Part shown: positions 43,520-53,119 of the stretch, one piece after another
Position numbering within the stretch: the stretch's first letter is position 1
How the letters are laid out: each line of letters starts with the position of its first letter
Assembly: GCA_964400735.1 (NCBI GenBank)
Contig: CAYNVQ010000006.1
Location: 62,001-126,000 of the forward strand
DNA length: 64,000 nt
Direction of reading: 5' to 3'
Origin: CAYNVQ01 sp964400735
GTDB taxonomy: Bacteria > Acidobacteriota > Aminicenantia > Aminicenantales > Aminicenantaceae
Program-made: the position numbers and the translations under genes
The notes under the pieces: generated by a model
Seen by the model: only the letters and a program-made list of their open reading frames with translations
Told to the model about the DNA's origin: nothing
Databases searched by the model: none

Positions 43520-45964
43520 ATGAGACGGTCGATATGTCTTCTTTTCGTATTGATTGCAACGGCTTCATTTTTATCGGCTGAACTTCCCGCCATCAGCCAG
43601 AAAACAGCCGGCATGAAAAAATATTCCGGCTTCTTTAACTTTTATTGGGATGCCGGTGCCGGCAAGATTTGGCTGGAGGTCGATAAATTCGATACCGAAT
43701 TTCTGTATGTGAGCTCTTTGCCAGCCGGCATCGGATCGAATGAAATTGGGCTGGATGGCCGCCAGATGGGAGAAACCCGCGTCGTTTATTTCCAGCGCAT
43801 GGGCCCGAAAATTCTGCTCGTTCAACCGAATTATTCCTTCCGGGCGACCTCTGACAATCCTGCTGAACGAAGGGCTGTGGAGGAAGCCTTTGCCCAGTCG
43901 ATTATTTGGGGATTCAAAGCCGAGGCAGAAGAAGGAGACCGGGTCATGGTGGACGCCACACCGTTCTTGATGGAGGATGCTCATGGGGTAATCCCTAGAC
44001 TCCAACGAGCCGGTCAGGGAAATTTCAGAGTCGACTCGACACGCTCCTCAATCTATTTGCCCCGAACCAGAAACTTTCCCCGAAATACAGAGATTGAGAC
44101 CATTCTGACTTTCACCGGCCAGAATCCGGGAATGTTGCTCCGCCAGGTTGTGCCTGATCCGAGCTCGCTCACTGTCAGGCAGCACCACTCCTTCATCCAA
44201 CTTCCTGATGATGGCTACGAGCTTCGCATGTACGATCCACGTTCCAACTTCTTCGGGATGACCTATCTGGATTTCTCGGCACCCATCGACCAGCCTTTGA
44301 CTAAAGCCTTTATCGCGCGCCACAGGCTTAAAAAGAAGGACCCGAACGCCGAAGTGAGCGACCCTGTCGAGCCCATCGTCTATTATGTGGATCCCGGAGT
44401 TCTGGAGCCCATACGGTCGGCTCTAATCGAGGGAGCGAGCTGGTGGAATCAGGCTTTCGAGGCCATAGGATACCATAACGCCTTTCAGGTTAAAGTCCTT
44501 CCCGAAGATGCCAATCCCATGGATATCCGTTACAACATGATCAACTGGGTACACCGCTCTGCCCGGGGTTGGTCTTACGGATCGTCGGTCACGGACCCCA
44601 GAACTGGAGAGATCCTGAAAGGGCACGTGGCCCTCGGGTCACAGCGCCTACGCCAGGATTTCTTGATTGCCCAGGGCTTGGTGGCCGAATACGATGGAAG
44701 CCCAGAAGCTTCCCAGGAAATGGTGGAGCTGGCCCTGGCCCGCATCCGGCAGCTATCCTGCCACGAAGTCGGCCACACCCTCGGAATGGGGCACAACTAT
44801 GCGGCCAGCGTCAATGACCGGGCATCGGTCATGGATTATCCCCACCCCTTGGTCAAGATTGATGCGGATGGCTCGCTGGATCTTTCCGATGCTTATGCTA
44901 CGGGAATAGGCGAATGGGACAAGGTTTCTATAGCCTATGGGTACCAAGATTTTCCTGAAGGCGTCGATGAAGAAAAAGAACTGAGAAAGATTCTCGACGA
45001 TGCCTTCTCCAGAGGACTGGTTTTTCTGGCCAGCCAGGATGCCGGTCCTTCCAGCGCCCATCCGCTCGCGGCGACATGGGATAACGGAAAGGACCCTGTG
45101 AACGAGCTGGAACGGCTGATGAAAATAAGGGCCATTGCCCTTCAGGATTTTTCACAAAAAAGAATCCCCATGTGGGCGCCCATGGCCACTCTGGAAGAGG
45201 TTTTGGTGACAACCTATCTCTTTCATCGATACCAGGTAGAGGCGGCCGCCAGCGTTCTGGGAGGCCTCATCTACAATCACAGGCTCCGGGGAGATATCCA
45301 GAAGAACCCTCAGATCGTCCCGTCGGAGGAGCAGAGACGGGCCCTGGATGTGATTCTCAAGACCGTTGCTCCGGCGAATTTGGCTATCGACGAGAAAATT
45401 CTGGGCATCATTCCGCCCCGGCCTCCGGGATACCGGCAAACGCGGGAGCTTTTTTCCGGGTATACCGGTATGACCTTCGATCCTCTGGGGGCTGCCGAAG
45501 CAGCTGCTAATCTGACCATAGGATTGATCCTCCGCCCGGAAAGGTCCGCCCGGCTCGTGGATTATCATGCCAGGAACAGCGATTATCCCGGTTTTGGAGA
45601 GGTTTTGGACAAGATTATCGAATTTACCTGGAAGAAGACCTACGAATCCGGGAAATTGGCGGAGATCCAGCGGGTAGTCAACAATGTGGTTTTGTATCAT
45701 CTGATGAGCCTGGCTGCAGATGAGAGGAACGCCCCACAAGTCAGGGCCATCGCTTTCGCCAAACTGGATGGACTGAATAGGTGGCTCAAAGGGCAAATAA
45801 ACCGTAAAATCGATAGTCTGTCTTTTACAGAAGATGCCAATCAAAGGGCCCATTTTATCTATGCCAGCGGAAAGATCGATCTGTTTCAGAAAGACCCCAC
45901 AAAAATCACGCTTCCGGCTCCCCTTTATCCTCCGCCCGGACCCCCCATCGGGATGGTCGATTGA
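43520..45964 (+). CDS. Secreted zinc metalloprotease, DUF5117-type
   Basis: An 814-residue exported protein. Signal peptide residues 1-20 (to FLSAELP). The N-terminal domain (about 35-260; FFNFYWDAGAGKIWLEVDKF at its start) matches the DUF5118/DUF5117 group, followed by a metzincin-like catalytic domain with HEVGHTLGMGH (zinc ligands H415, H419, H425; general base E416) and a Met-turn candidate SVMDYPHP. The C-terminal helical region of about 300 residues is also typical of the family. It is expected to act as a periplasmic or secreted peptidase. AGGAGG lies upstream of the ATG. It is the first of several exported hydrolases in this part of the window. Confidence 0.9.
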   Translation: MRRSICLLFVLIATASFLSAELPAISQKTAGMKKYSGFFNFYWDAGAGKIWLEVDKFDTEFLYVSSLPAGIGSNEIGLDGRQMGETRVVYFQRMGPKILLVQPNYSFRATSDNPAERRAVEEAFAQSIIWGFKAEAEEGDRVMVDATPFLMEDAHGVIPRLQRAGQGNFRVDSTRSSIYLPRTRNFPRNTEIETILTFTGQNPGMLLRQVVPDPSSLTVRQHHSFIQLPDDGYELRMYDPRSNFFGMTYLDFSAPIDQPLTKAFIARHRLKKKDPNAEVSDPVEPIVYYVDPGVLEPIRSALIEGASWWNQAFEAIGYHNAFQVKVLPEDANPMDIRYNMINWVHRSARGWSYGSSVTDPRTGEILKGHVALGSQRLRQDFLIAQGLVAEYDGSPEASQEMVELALARIRQLSCHEVGHTLGMGHNYAASVNDRASVMDYPHPLVKIDADGSLDLSDAYATGIGEWDKVSIAYGYQDFPEGVDEEKELRKILDDAFSRGLVFLASQDAGPSSAHPLAATWDNGKDPVNELERLMKIRAIALQDFSQKRIPMWAPMATLEEVLVTTYLFHRYQVEAAASVLGGLIYNHRLRGDIQKNPQIVPSEEQRRALDVILKTVAPANLAIDEKILGIIPPRPPGYRQTRELFSGYTGMTFDPLGAAEAAANLTIGLILRPERSARLVDYHARNSDYPGFGEVLDKIIEFTWKKTYESGKLAEIQRVVNNVVLYHLMSLAADERNAPQVRAIAFAKLDGLNRWLKGQINRKIDSLSFTEDANQRAHFIYASGKIDLFQKDPTKITLPAPLYPPPGPPIGMVD

Positions 45965-46226
45965 TGTATTTCTCTTGTTCTGTGCAATGCTGTTGTGTTT
46001 GAGGTTGTTCTGAAGTGACTGGAATGACGTATGACTCTAAGAAACAGGGAAATGTCTCCGCTCTAATTCAGATTTTTTCCTGTTCCTTCACAATTGTTTC
46101 ATTCCCAATCATTCTGTGATAAAGACTCAAGTTCATTCGTTTTTATTGCGAGAGGAGAGAGGGTAAAGGCGTATGATTTTCTTCGGTTTTTTGAAAATAA
46201 ATGAGATTCAGTCATAAGGAGGTCCT

Positions 46227-48908
46227 ATGATCAAAAAAATGATACCGGTATTTTGTCTTGCTATGTGTCTTGTTTTCCTGGTTTCATCCTTGTCGGCACA
46301 GGACGAAAACCTTTTCAATGAGGAGCTTCTGAAGTTTTTCACCTTCCGTGAACTGGGTCCGGCCGTGCAGGGATCGCGGATCCTGGATATCGAGGTTCCT
46401 TCGGAAAAGCCTTATACTTTTTACGTTTCGTTCGCAACAGGAGGGTTGTGGAAGACGGAAAACAACGGGACCACCTTTACTTCCCTATTCGACCATCAAG
46501 CCGCACCGGCAATAGGGGATGTGGCCATCGCTCCTTCCAATCCTGATATAGTATGGATAGGGACGGGAACAGCAGCTTCGGGACGTTTGACCATAAAGGG
46601 GGCCGGCGTTTTCAAATCCGTGGATGGAGGGAAGTCCTGGAAATATCAGGGACTGCGGGAAACCCGACACATAGGCCGGATCTCCATCCATCCCCATAAC
46701 CCGGACATCGTGTATGTGGCGGCCCTGGGATATCACTTCAGCTACAATCAAGAACGAGGCCTCTTCAAGACCACAGACGGAGGAGTGACCTGGGAGAAGG
46801 TCCTCTACATCAGCGATAAAGTCGGGGTGGTGGAGGTGGTCCTGGACCCCAAAAATCCGGATACGGTGTATGCAGCCTCCTACGACAAATGGCGGCTTCC
46901 CTGGCATTTCGAGGAATCCGGCCCGGAAACCGCCATCTATAAATCCTCGGATGCGGGCAAAACCTGGAAAAAATTGAGCAACGGCCTTCCCATAGGAAAA
47001 CTTGGGCGGATCGGTCTGGCTATATACCCTAAGAATCCAAATATCCTGTATGCCATTATCGAAAATGCCAACATGCGCCCTCCCACCGAGGAAGAGGCGA
47101 AGAGAGACGAAGAGCGCGGCGAGGAGCCCCAGGAGAGGAGAATCGGAGGTGAGCTCTACCGCACCGAAGATGCCGGGGAGACCTGGAAAAAAATAAATTC
47201 CACTGAAGATAATCTGGGCGGAGGCAAGTGGTACGGACAAGTCAGGGTGGATCCCAACAACGACCAAGTGGTCTATGTCTTGAACACCCCTCTCCAGAGG
47301 TCGGCGGACGGAGGCGAAACCTGGGGAAAAAGGGGAGTCGAAAATATCGCCCGTAACGTCCACGTGGACCATCATGTGGTGTGGATAGATCCGGAAAATT
47401 CGGATCATATCATCCTGGGAAACGATGGAGGCCTGGCGGTGACCTATGACTGGGGAAAGACCTGGGATGTTTATGAAAATATTCCAGGAGCCCAGTTCTA
47501 TGCCATTGGCGTAGACATGGATGAACCCTACCATATCTACGGCGGGACCCAGGACACTGGATCGATGAAGATTCCGAGCAACAGCGTCTACGGAGAGATC
47601 ACGCGGGAGGACTGGGCCTCGGTCGGAGGTGGAGACGGTATGTACAATCAGGTGGATCCCAATGACAGCCGATGGCTGTATAACGATTACCAATTGGGAG
47701 CCATCCAGCGTTTCGATCAAAAGTTGGGGCGGGGAACCAGCATCCGTCCTAGAAGAGAAAGCGGGGAAAAACCCTACAGGTTCAACTGGACAGCACCGAT
47801 TCATATCTCTCCCCATAACAGCCGGATCATCTATCTGGGCGCCGAAGTGCTTCTCCGGTCTATCAACCGGGGAGCCGACTGGCAGGAGATAAGCGCGGAC
47901 CTGACCACCAACGACCCCGAGAAACTCAAAGGAAACATCGAGCACTGCAACATCACCACGATTTCCGAATCTCCTTTGACACCGGGAATTATCTGGGTCG
48001 GAACGGATGACGGTAAGGTGCAGCTCACCAGAGATGGCGGGGGGAACTGGACCGATACTACGGCCAACCTCACCCAGGCCGGAGCTCCGGAGGATTTCTG
48101 CGTGAGCCGGGTCTTCGCCTCCCATCACGATGAGGGAACGGCCTATGTGGTCAAGACAGGATTCCAGAGAGACGATTTCCGGCCCTTCATCCACAAAACC
48201 ACGGATTTCGGTCAAACCTGGATTTCCATCTCTGGAGACCTGCCCGACGGAGTGGTCCATGTTATCGTAGAAGACAGAAAAAATCCAAACCTTCTCTTTG
48301 TGGGCAAGGAATTCGGTGTTTGGGTGTCTATAGAAGGGGGCGACAGATGGGTGCGCCTGATGAACAACATCCCCACCCAGGATATCTATGACCTCGTGAT
48401 CCATCCACGGGAGAATGATCTCGTGGTCGGGACCTACGGCCGGGGGATATATGTAGCGGACATCACGCCCCTTCAAGAGATGAGCGAAGAAGTATTGGCG
48501 AAAGAGATGCATCTTTTCGATGTGGAGCCTAAAATACAGTGGATATACAAGCAGAGGCAGAATTCTGCCGGACAAAGACACTTCACCGCTTCCAACGAAA
48601 CGAACGGGATCGTGGTCAATTACTATCTGAAAGAGAAGATAAAAGATTCCGTACGGGTATTGATCAAAGATCTGGTGGGAAACGAATTGGCGGCTTTGAA
48701 GGGCATGTCTGGTTCGGGGTTGCATAAGGTGGTCTGGGACATGCGCAAACAGTTGACCAAGGAAGAGATGGATCAAATGGACGCTGCTTCCCGGTTTCGC
48801 CGACGGCAGGGAGAGCTGGTTCCTCCAGGTGATTATGTGATTATTCTGAAAGTGGGGGAAAAGGAGTTGAAACGCATCGCCACGGTCCGCCCCATGCCCG
48901 GCAACTGA
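46227..48908 (+). CDS. Secreted sortilin/VPS10-like BNR propeller protein
   Basis: An 893-residue exported protein. AAGGAGG precedes the ATG; signal peptide to about residue 25 (SLSAQD). Repeated BNR/Asp-box blades (SVDGGKSWKYQ, TTDGGVTWEKV, SSDAGKTWKKL, TEDAGETWKKI, SADGGETWGK) make up two seven-bladed-type propellers, as in bacterial proteins annotated as glycosyl hydrolase or VPS10-domain. A C-terminal Ig-like segment (about 770-890; VRVLIKDLVGNELAALKG) follows. No sialidase Arg triad or catalytic acid can be assigned, so the glycosidase label often given is unsafe. Probably a binding protein. It has a long antisense frame without coding support. Confidence 0.85.
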   Translation: MIKKMIPVFCLAMCLVFLVSSLSAQDENLFNEELLKFFTFRELGPAVQGSRILDIEVPSEKPYTFYVSFATGGLWKTENNGTTFTSLFDHQAAPAIGDVAIAPSNPDIVWIGTGTAASGRLTIKGAGVFKSVDGGKSWKYQGLRETRHIGRISIHPHNPDIVYVAALGYHFSYNQERGLFKTTDGGVTWEKVLYISDKVGVVEVVLDPKNPDTVYAASYDKWRLPWHFEESGPETAIYKSSDAGKTWKKLSNGLPIGKLGRIGLAIYPKNPNILYAIIENANMRPPTEEEAKRDEERGEEPQERRIGGELYRTEDAGETWKKINSTEDNLGGGKWYGQVRVDPNNDQVVYVLNTPLQRSADGGETWGKRGVENIARNVHVDHHVVWIDPENSDHIILGNDGGLAVTYDWGKTWDVYENIPGAQFYAIGVDMDEPYHIYGGTQDTGSMKIPSNSVYGEITREDWASVGGGDGMYNQVDPNDSRWLYNDYQLGAIQRFDQKLGRGTSIRPRRESGEKPYRFNWTAPIHISPHNSRIIYLGAEVLLRSINRGADWQEISADLTTNDPEKLKGNIEHCNITTISESPLTPGIIWVGTDDGKVQLTRDGGGNWTDTTANLTQAGAPEDFCVSRVFASHHDEGTAYVVKTGFQRDDFRPFIHKTTDFGQTWISISGDLPDGVVHVIVEDRKNPNLLFVGKEFGVWVSIEGGDRWVRLMNNIPTQDIYDLVIHPRENDLVVGTYGRGIYVADITPLQEMSEEVLAKEMHLFDVEPKIQWIYKQRQNSAGQRHFTASNETNGIVVNYYLKEKIKDSVRVLIKDLVGNELAALKGMSGSGLHKVVWDMRKQLTKEEMDQMDAASRFRRRQGELVPPGDYVIILKVGEKELKRIATVRPMPGN

Positions 48909-49239
48909 ATAGCAAGTGGGGAGGTCCCATTTGGGGACACCCGATGTGACTAAACTGGATTCTTATAAAAAAATGAATATGGAGTCTCAAAAGAGGAGAA
49001 GTTCCTTGATAGCAATCAAACCCTTATTGATCAAGGAAAATAACTTCACCACTCGTTCTATATTTGTTTTGAGCTTAAATAGTGATAACATAATGGATCA
49101 TGCGGGTTAGGATGGTCTTTCTGCCAATAGCTGCAGAATGTAAAGCTAAAGTGTAATGCTTAAAGCCTTAGTCTCATAACAGATCGGATGGAGCCTGCTA
49201 GAAGCTCCGAGTAAAAAACGAAAAGGTAGTGGAGGTAAA
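48909..49239. other. Intergenic region with REP-like hairpin
   Basis: A 331-bp gap. Right after the stop, GGTCCCATTTGGGGACACC forms a short hairpin resembling the dispersed GGGAC repeats and may end transcription. The rest is AT-rich with no convincing gene; a 64-codon frame at 48916 lacks a ribosome site. A GGTAGTGGAGG ribosome site precedes the next gene. Confidence 0.5.
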
Positions 49240-50874
49240 ATGGCTGATAAGAATATGCAAAGAAGGGATTTTTTAAAAACCGTTTTGTCCGGGATTCCCC
49301 TGCTAGCGCTCGATTGGGGTTCGTTTCCCAGGGGAAAAGGGGCAGGGTATGAGGAGAATGAATTCGATGCCGTGATCATAGGCTCCGGTCTCGGAGGGCT
49401 AAGCTGTGCAGCGGCTTTTGCCCGGCAAGGTTTCAAACCCCTGGTCTTAGAACAGCACTCTGTCCCCGGCGGATACGCCACGACGTTCAAGAGACCGGGA
49501 GGTTTTGTTTTCGATGTCTCCCTGCATTCGACGACGGTCGGAGAAAGAGGCGGCATGCATAACCTGATACCCGAATTCCCCGAAATCAAGGATGTCGAAT
49601 TCGTCCCTCATCCCTATCTCTACCGGGCGATCTTTCCCGATTATGACCTGAGGGTGCCCCAGAAAAATTTAAAGGGTTACCAGGAAATGCTGATTCAACA
49701 CTTCCCCAGCGAGAAAGAAAGCATCGACGGGATCTTCGAGGATATGCAGGGCTTGGCCCGGGATGTCAGCAAATATTCCGAGGCCGGAGGACAGGTCGAC
49801 ATGAACACCTTTTCAAAAGAGTTTCCCTACCTTTTCAGGAGTCATGGGAAAACATGGGGCTCCCTAGTCGATGCCCGGACAAATAACCCCCGAGTAAAAG
49901 CCGTGGTCTCCGCTCTATGGGGATATTTCGGTCTTCCTCCCTCCAGGCTTTCAGTCTATTATTATGCGATTCCTACCGTCGGTTATCTTGAGCAGGGCGG
50001 GTATTATCCTCGGGGCAGATCTCAGGCCATGAGCGATGCCTTCGTGAAATTCATCGAAGATCGTGGCGGAGCGGTCAGGCTCAAAACACGCGTGGATAAG
50101 ATTCTGGTGAAGGATCATGAAGCCTACGGCGTCAAGTGTGCGGATGGAACAGAATACAAAGCGAAGGTTGTGGTTTCAAACTCCAACGCTTTCGATACGT
50201 TTCTGAAGATGATGGATGAGAAAGAGTATATGAAGGATTATCTGGCGAAGTTCGACACCTACAACGTCAGCCTTTCCAGTTTTCAGATCTTTCTGGGGCT
50301 CAAGAAGGACTTGGTCGGCGAGCTGGGAATCGATGACAGCGAGATCTTTTTTTCTCCGGGGTATGATGATGATAAAGCCTATCAAGAACTTCTTGATGCC
50401 GATGTGGAGAATTCAGGCTGGGGAGTGATGCTGTATGACAATGTTTACAGAGGATATTCTCCTGAAGGAAAAAACACCGTCAACATAATGATTTTACAGG
50501 GTTATAAACACTGGGAGAAGTACGAGGCCGACTACTGGAAGGGGAATAAAAAAGAATATAAGGCCGAAAAGGAAAGAATGGCCGATATCCTAATCAACAA
50601 AGTCGAAAAAAAGGTGCTGCCCGGATTGTCCGATGCCATCGAGATCAAAGAAATCGGCACACCGTTGACCAATGTCCGATACACCAGCAACTACCGGGGG
50701 GCCATTTACGGTTGGGACCAAACTTTGAATAATACGGTAACCAACCGCATGCCTCACACCACGCCGATCAAAAACCTTTATTTGGCTGGCGCCTGGACCA
50801 GGCCGGGACACGGTTACGGGGCTGTTATTCCGAGCGGGCTGGAGTGTTTTGCAGAGATTATGAAAAAGTGGTAA
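49240..50874 (+). CDS. Exported FAD-dependent oxidoreductase, CrtI/retinol-saturase-like
   Basis: A 544-residue protein with a Tat-like N-terminus (QRRDFLKTVLSGIPLLAL). The Rossmann FAD site is VIIGSGLGGL (G48-x-G50-x-x-G53) with E71 closing the ADP-binding motif, then PGGYATTF. The C-terminal FAD contact region LYLAGAWTRPGHGYGAVIPS is typical of phytoene desaturase, carotenoid isomerase and retinol saturase enzymes. The substrate is unknown; a periplasmic location is unusual for carotenoid enzymes and points to another lipid or small molecule. It is followed after 54 bp by a similarly exported M24 peptidase, probably in one transcript. Confidence 0.88.
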   Translation: MADKNMQRRDFLKTVLSGIPLLALDWGSFPRGKGAGYEENEFDAVIIGSGLGGLSCAAAFARQGFKPLVLEQHSVPGGYATTFKRPGGFVFDVSLHSTTVGERGGMHNLIPEFPEIKDVEFVPHPYLYRAIFPDYDLRVPQKNLKGYQEMLIQHFPSEKESIDGIFEDMQGLARDVSKYSEAGGQVDMNTFSKEFPYLFRSHGKTWGSLVDARTNNPRVKAVVSALWGYFGLPPSRLSVYYYAIPTVGYLEQGGYYPRGRSQAMSDAFVKFIEDRGGAVRLKTRVDKILVKDHEAYGVKCADGTEYKAKVVVSNSNAFDTFLKMMDEKEYMKDYLAKFDTYNVSLSSFQIFLGLKKDLVGELGIDDSEIFFSPGYDDDKAYQELLDADVENSGWGVMLYDNVYRGYSPEGKNTVNIMILQGYKHWEKYEADYWKGNKKEYKAEKERMADILINKVEKKVLPGLSDAIEIKEIGTPLTNVRYTSNYRGAIYGWDQTLNNTVTNRMPHTTPIKNLYLAGAWTRPGHGYGAVIPSGLECFAEIMKKW

Positions 50875-50928
50875 GAATAGCCTTTTAAGGGAGTTCTTTT
50901 GAATGAAAGGCTTGAAAAAGGAGATAAG

Positions 50929-52188
50929 ATGACAGTATCGAGACGGGAGTTTTTTAAAATCGGGGGCCTTTCCATCGCGGCCGCAGGATGGACAAAAAAC
51001 CTTTTTTCCAAAGGCGGTTGGGCAGAAGATTCCGAACTGAAAAATATGGTGGCGGACGTAAAACCCTTGACGGCCGAGGATTACGAGATGCGTCTGGAAA
51101 GAGCACAAAAACTGATGGCCGAGAATGGAGTCGATGGTCTTTTGCTGACTGGAAGCACCAATCTGGTCTACTTCACCAAAGTCAATTGGTGGAGGAGCGA
51201 GAGGACCTTCGGAGCGGTGTTGAATCCCAAGAAAGAACCGGTGTGGGTTTGTCCGGCCTTCGAACTTCAGAGGGCCCTGGAGCTCGTTCCCAAGGGACAG
51301 GAGGTGCGCACCTGGGAGGAACACGAGAGTCCCTTCAAGCTCATCGGAGGCGTCATGGAAGACCTGGGAGCCAGAGGAGGGAAGCTGGCCCTGGGGCCGA
51401 CCATCCGGAGCTTTGTCTATTACGGTCTAAGGAAGGATGCACCATCTTTGCAATTGGTAGACGGTTCGGTGGTGACCGAAGGATGCCGAGGGATCAAGAG
51501 GGAGAAGGAACTTGCCTACATGGATCTGGCCAACAGGATCACCAAAATGGCCTACCGGGAGGGATTCAACAATCTCCGGGAGGGAATGAGCCGGCGTGAG
51601 CTGGGAGGGCTCATCCGAAGCGCCCATCAGCAGATGGGAACAATAGGCGGGGGCGGTCCACTTTTCGGCCCGGGTTCGGCCTTTCCCCATGGAACCTTAG
51701 AGGAGCGCACCCTTCATGAAGGAGATAATATACTGGTGGATGGGGGGTGCAGTGTAGAAGGATACCGTTCCGATGTGACGCGGACCATCGTTTTCGGGGC
51801 TCCTTCGGACAAACAGAAAAAGGTTTGGGATGTCGTCCGCAAGGCCCAACTCGCCGCCCACAAGGCAGTTCGCCCCCGAGTTCCTTGCGAGGAGGTTGAC
51901 CGGGCGGCACGAAAGGTGATCGAAGATGCCGGGTTCGGTCCGGATTACAAATATTTCACTCACCGGCTGGGCCATGGTATCGGAATGGAAGGTCATGAAT
52001 ACCCCTACCTGGTCCGGGGGAACAAGCTTAAGCTTCAGCCCGGCATGACCTTTTCCAACGAGCCCGGTATTTATATTTACGGTGAGTTTGGGGTGCGCAT
52101 CGAAGACTGTTTTGTTGTGACCGAAGACGGTGCCCGCTTCCTGGGAGGGATGGAGAGTACATCCATTAACAAACCTTTCGGCGAGTGA
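50929..52188 (+). CDS. Exported M24 metallopeptidase, Xaa-Pro aminopeptidase-like
   Basis: A 419-residue protein from ATG 50929, with AAAGGAG upstream; a TTG start at 50899 is less likely. The N-terminus is Tat-like (SRREFFKIGGLSIAAAGW). A creatinase-N domain at about 50-180 is followed by the pita-bread M24 domain with all five metal ligands: D271, D282, H349, E378 and E392. It should remove N-terminal residues ahead of proline, or cleave Xaa-Pro dipeptides. The export signal is unusual, as most homologs are cytoplasmic, and suggests a role in digesting external peptides together with the neighbouring M14 and DUF5117 peptidases. Confidence 0.9.
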   Translation: MTVSRREFFKIGGLSIAAAGWTKNLFSKGGWAEDSELKNMVADVKPLTAEDYEMRLERAQKLMAENGVDGLLLTGSTNLVYFTKVNWWRSERTFGAVLNPKKEPVWVCPAFELQRALELVPKGQEVRTWEEHESPFKLIGGVMEDLGARGGKLALGPTIRSFVYYGLRKDAPSLQLVDGSVVTEGCRGIKREKELAYMDLANRITKMAYREGFNNLREGMSRRELGGLIRSAHQQMGTIGGGGPLFGPGSAFPHGTLEERTLHEGDNILVDGGCSVEGYRSDVTRTIVFGAPSDKQKKVWDVVRKAQLAAHKAVRPRVPCEEVDRAARKVIEDAGFGPDYKYFTHRLGHGIGMEGHEYPYLVRGNKLKLQPGMTFSNEPGIYIYGEFGVRIEDCFVVTEDGARFLGGMESTSINKPFGE

Positions 52189-52231
52189 CCGATTTTCGAT
52201 CGACAGGAAAAACGATGCTCGAAAAAGCCGG

Positions 52232-52897
52232 TTAGACGCTGAAGGTCAGTTTGCTTTCCTGCCCTTTGCTGACTTTTTCATAGTGGGCGGAAAAATTCAT
52301 CAACTGAAATAAGCTTGATCCTGCTTCCATCTTTTTCATGACCTTCTCTTCTATCGTCTGAACGGATTCGGCGATATCCAGAATGGAGTTGATCTCATTC
52401 TCGCTCATGACCACGACGCCGTCATCGTCTCCGAAGAGAATATCACCGGGAAAGACGGGAACCCCGCCGCATGAGACTTTTATCTGGGTCTTGAAGAGCT
52501 TGGAAGCTCCGCCTGCCAGGGGTGTTTGGTATCTGGCATAGACCGGAAATTGGATTTTTCTGATCTGTTTGACATCGCGGCAGCCACCGTCTATGACCAT
52601 GCCCGCCAGCTTTTTTCTCCGAGCCTCGGTGGCAAACATCTCGCCGGCAAAGGCGATCTTGTCTCCTTCGGCATCGATGACCAAAATCTCGTTCTCCTTT
52701 GCTTCCTCCAGGGCATTTATCACCGAAAGGAAATCCCCCCTGCAGTGGACGGTCCGGGCGGTACCGATCATTTTGATTCCCTGGAATACGGGCCGGATCC
52801 CCGGATCCATAATCCTGAATGTCTTGCTGGCATCGCAGATACAAGCCGTATCCAGGCGTTTCAATCTTTTTTTGAGTGCGCTAAACTCCATGATCAC
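52232..52897 (-). CDS. RraA-like family protein
   Basis: A 221-residue cytoplasmic protein of the RraA/HMG-aldolase fold. It has TACICDASK near the start, GTARTVHCRGDF, the conserved VIDGGCRDVKQIRK loop with Arg-Asp, and a DDDGVVVM segment. Members either inhibit RNase E or act as divalent-metal oxaloacetate decarboxylases or HMG aldolases. The G-x-R-D elements needed for metal and substrate binding are present, so an aldolase or decarboxylase role is possible. A second in-frame Met (residue 3) could be the start. It is transcribed alone, convergent with the peptidase gene. Confidence 0.85.
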   Translation of the reverse strand: MIMEFSALKKRLKRLDTACICDASKTFRIMDPGIRPVFQGIKMIGTARTVHCRGDFLSVINALEEAKENEILVIDAEGDKIAFAGEMFATEARRKKLAGMVIDGGCRDVKQIRKIQFPVYARYQTPLAGGASKLFKTQIKVSCGGVPVFPGDILFGDDDGVVVMSENEINSILDIAESVQTIEEKVMKKMEAGSSLFQLMNFSAHYEKVSKGQESKLTFSV

Positions 52898-53119
52898 TCC
52901 TTTCCCTCATAATTCGTCCTTTACCAACTGGTATGACTAAGTTTATCATATAGACTCTGTTTCTGGAACAGACTTCATTCGGCCATGACACCGTTATTTT
53001 CGTCACGATCGCTTGAGCAGTCAGTCCAGATGCCTAACACACTATTCAAAGTGAGAGGGAATAAGGATATTCCCATAGGCCATTTTTTCGAGAAGCAGAA
53101 TCCTTTATCGGAGATGTGA

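Noticed and set aside
46485..48776. A 763-codon open frame on the minus strand opposite the BNR protein gene
   Set aside because: It mirrors the plus-strand gene codon for codon, has no ribosome site or recognisable domain, and the plus frame has clear Asp boxes and a signal peptide. It is a compositional shadow.
48916..49110. A 64-codon plus-strand frame after the BNR gene
   Set aside because: Low-complexity, no ribosome site, begins inside a hairpin-like repeat.
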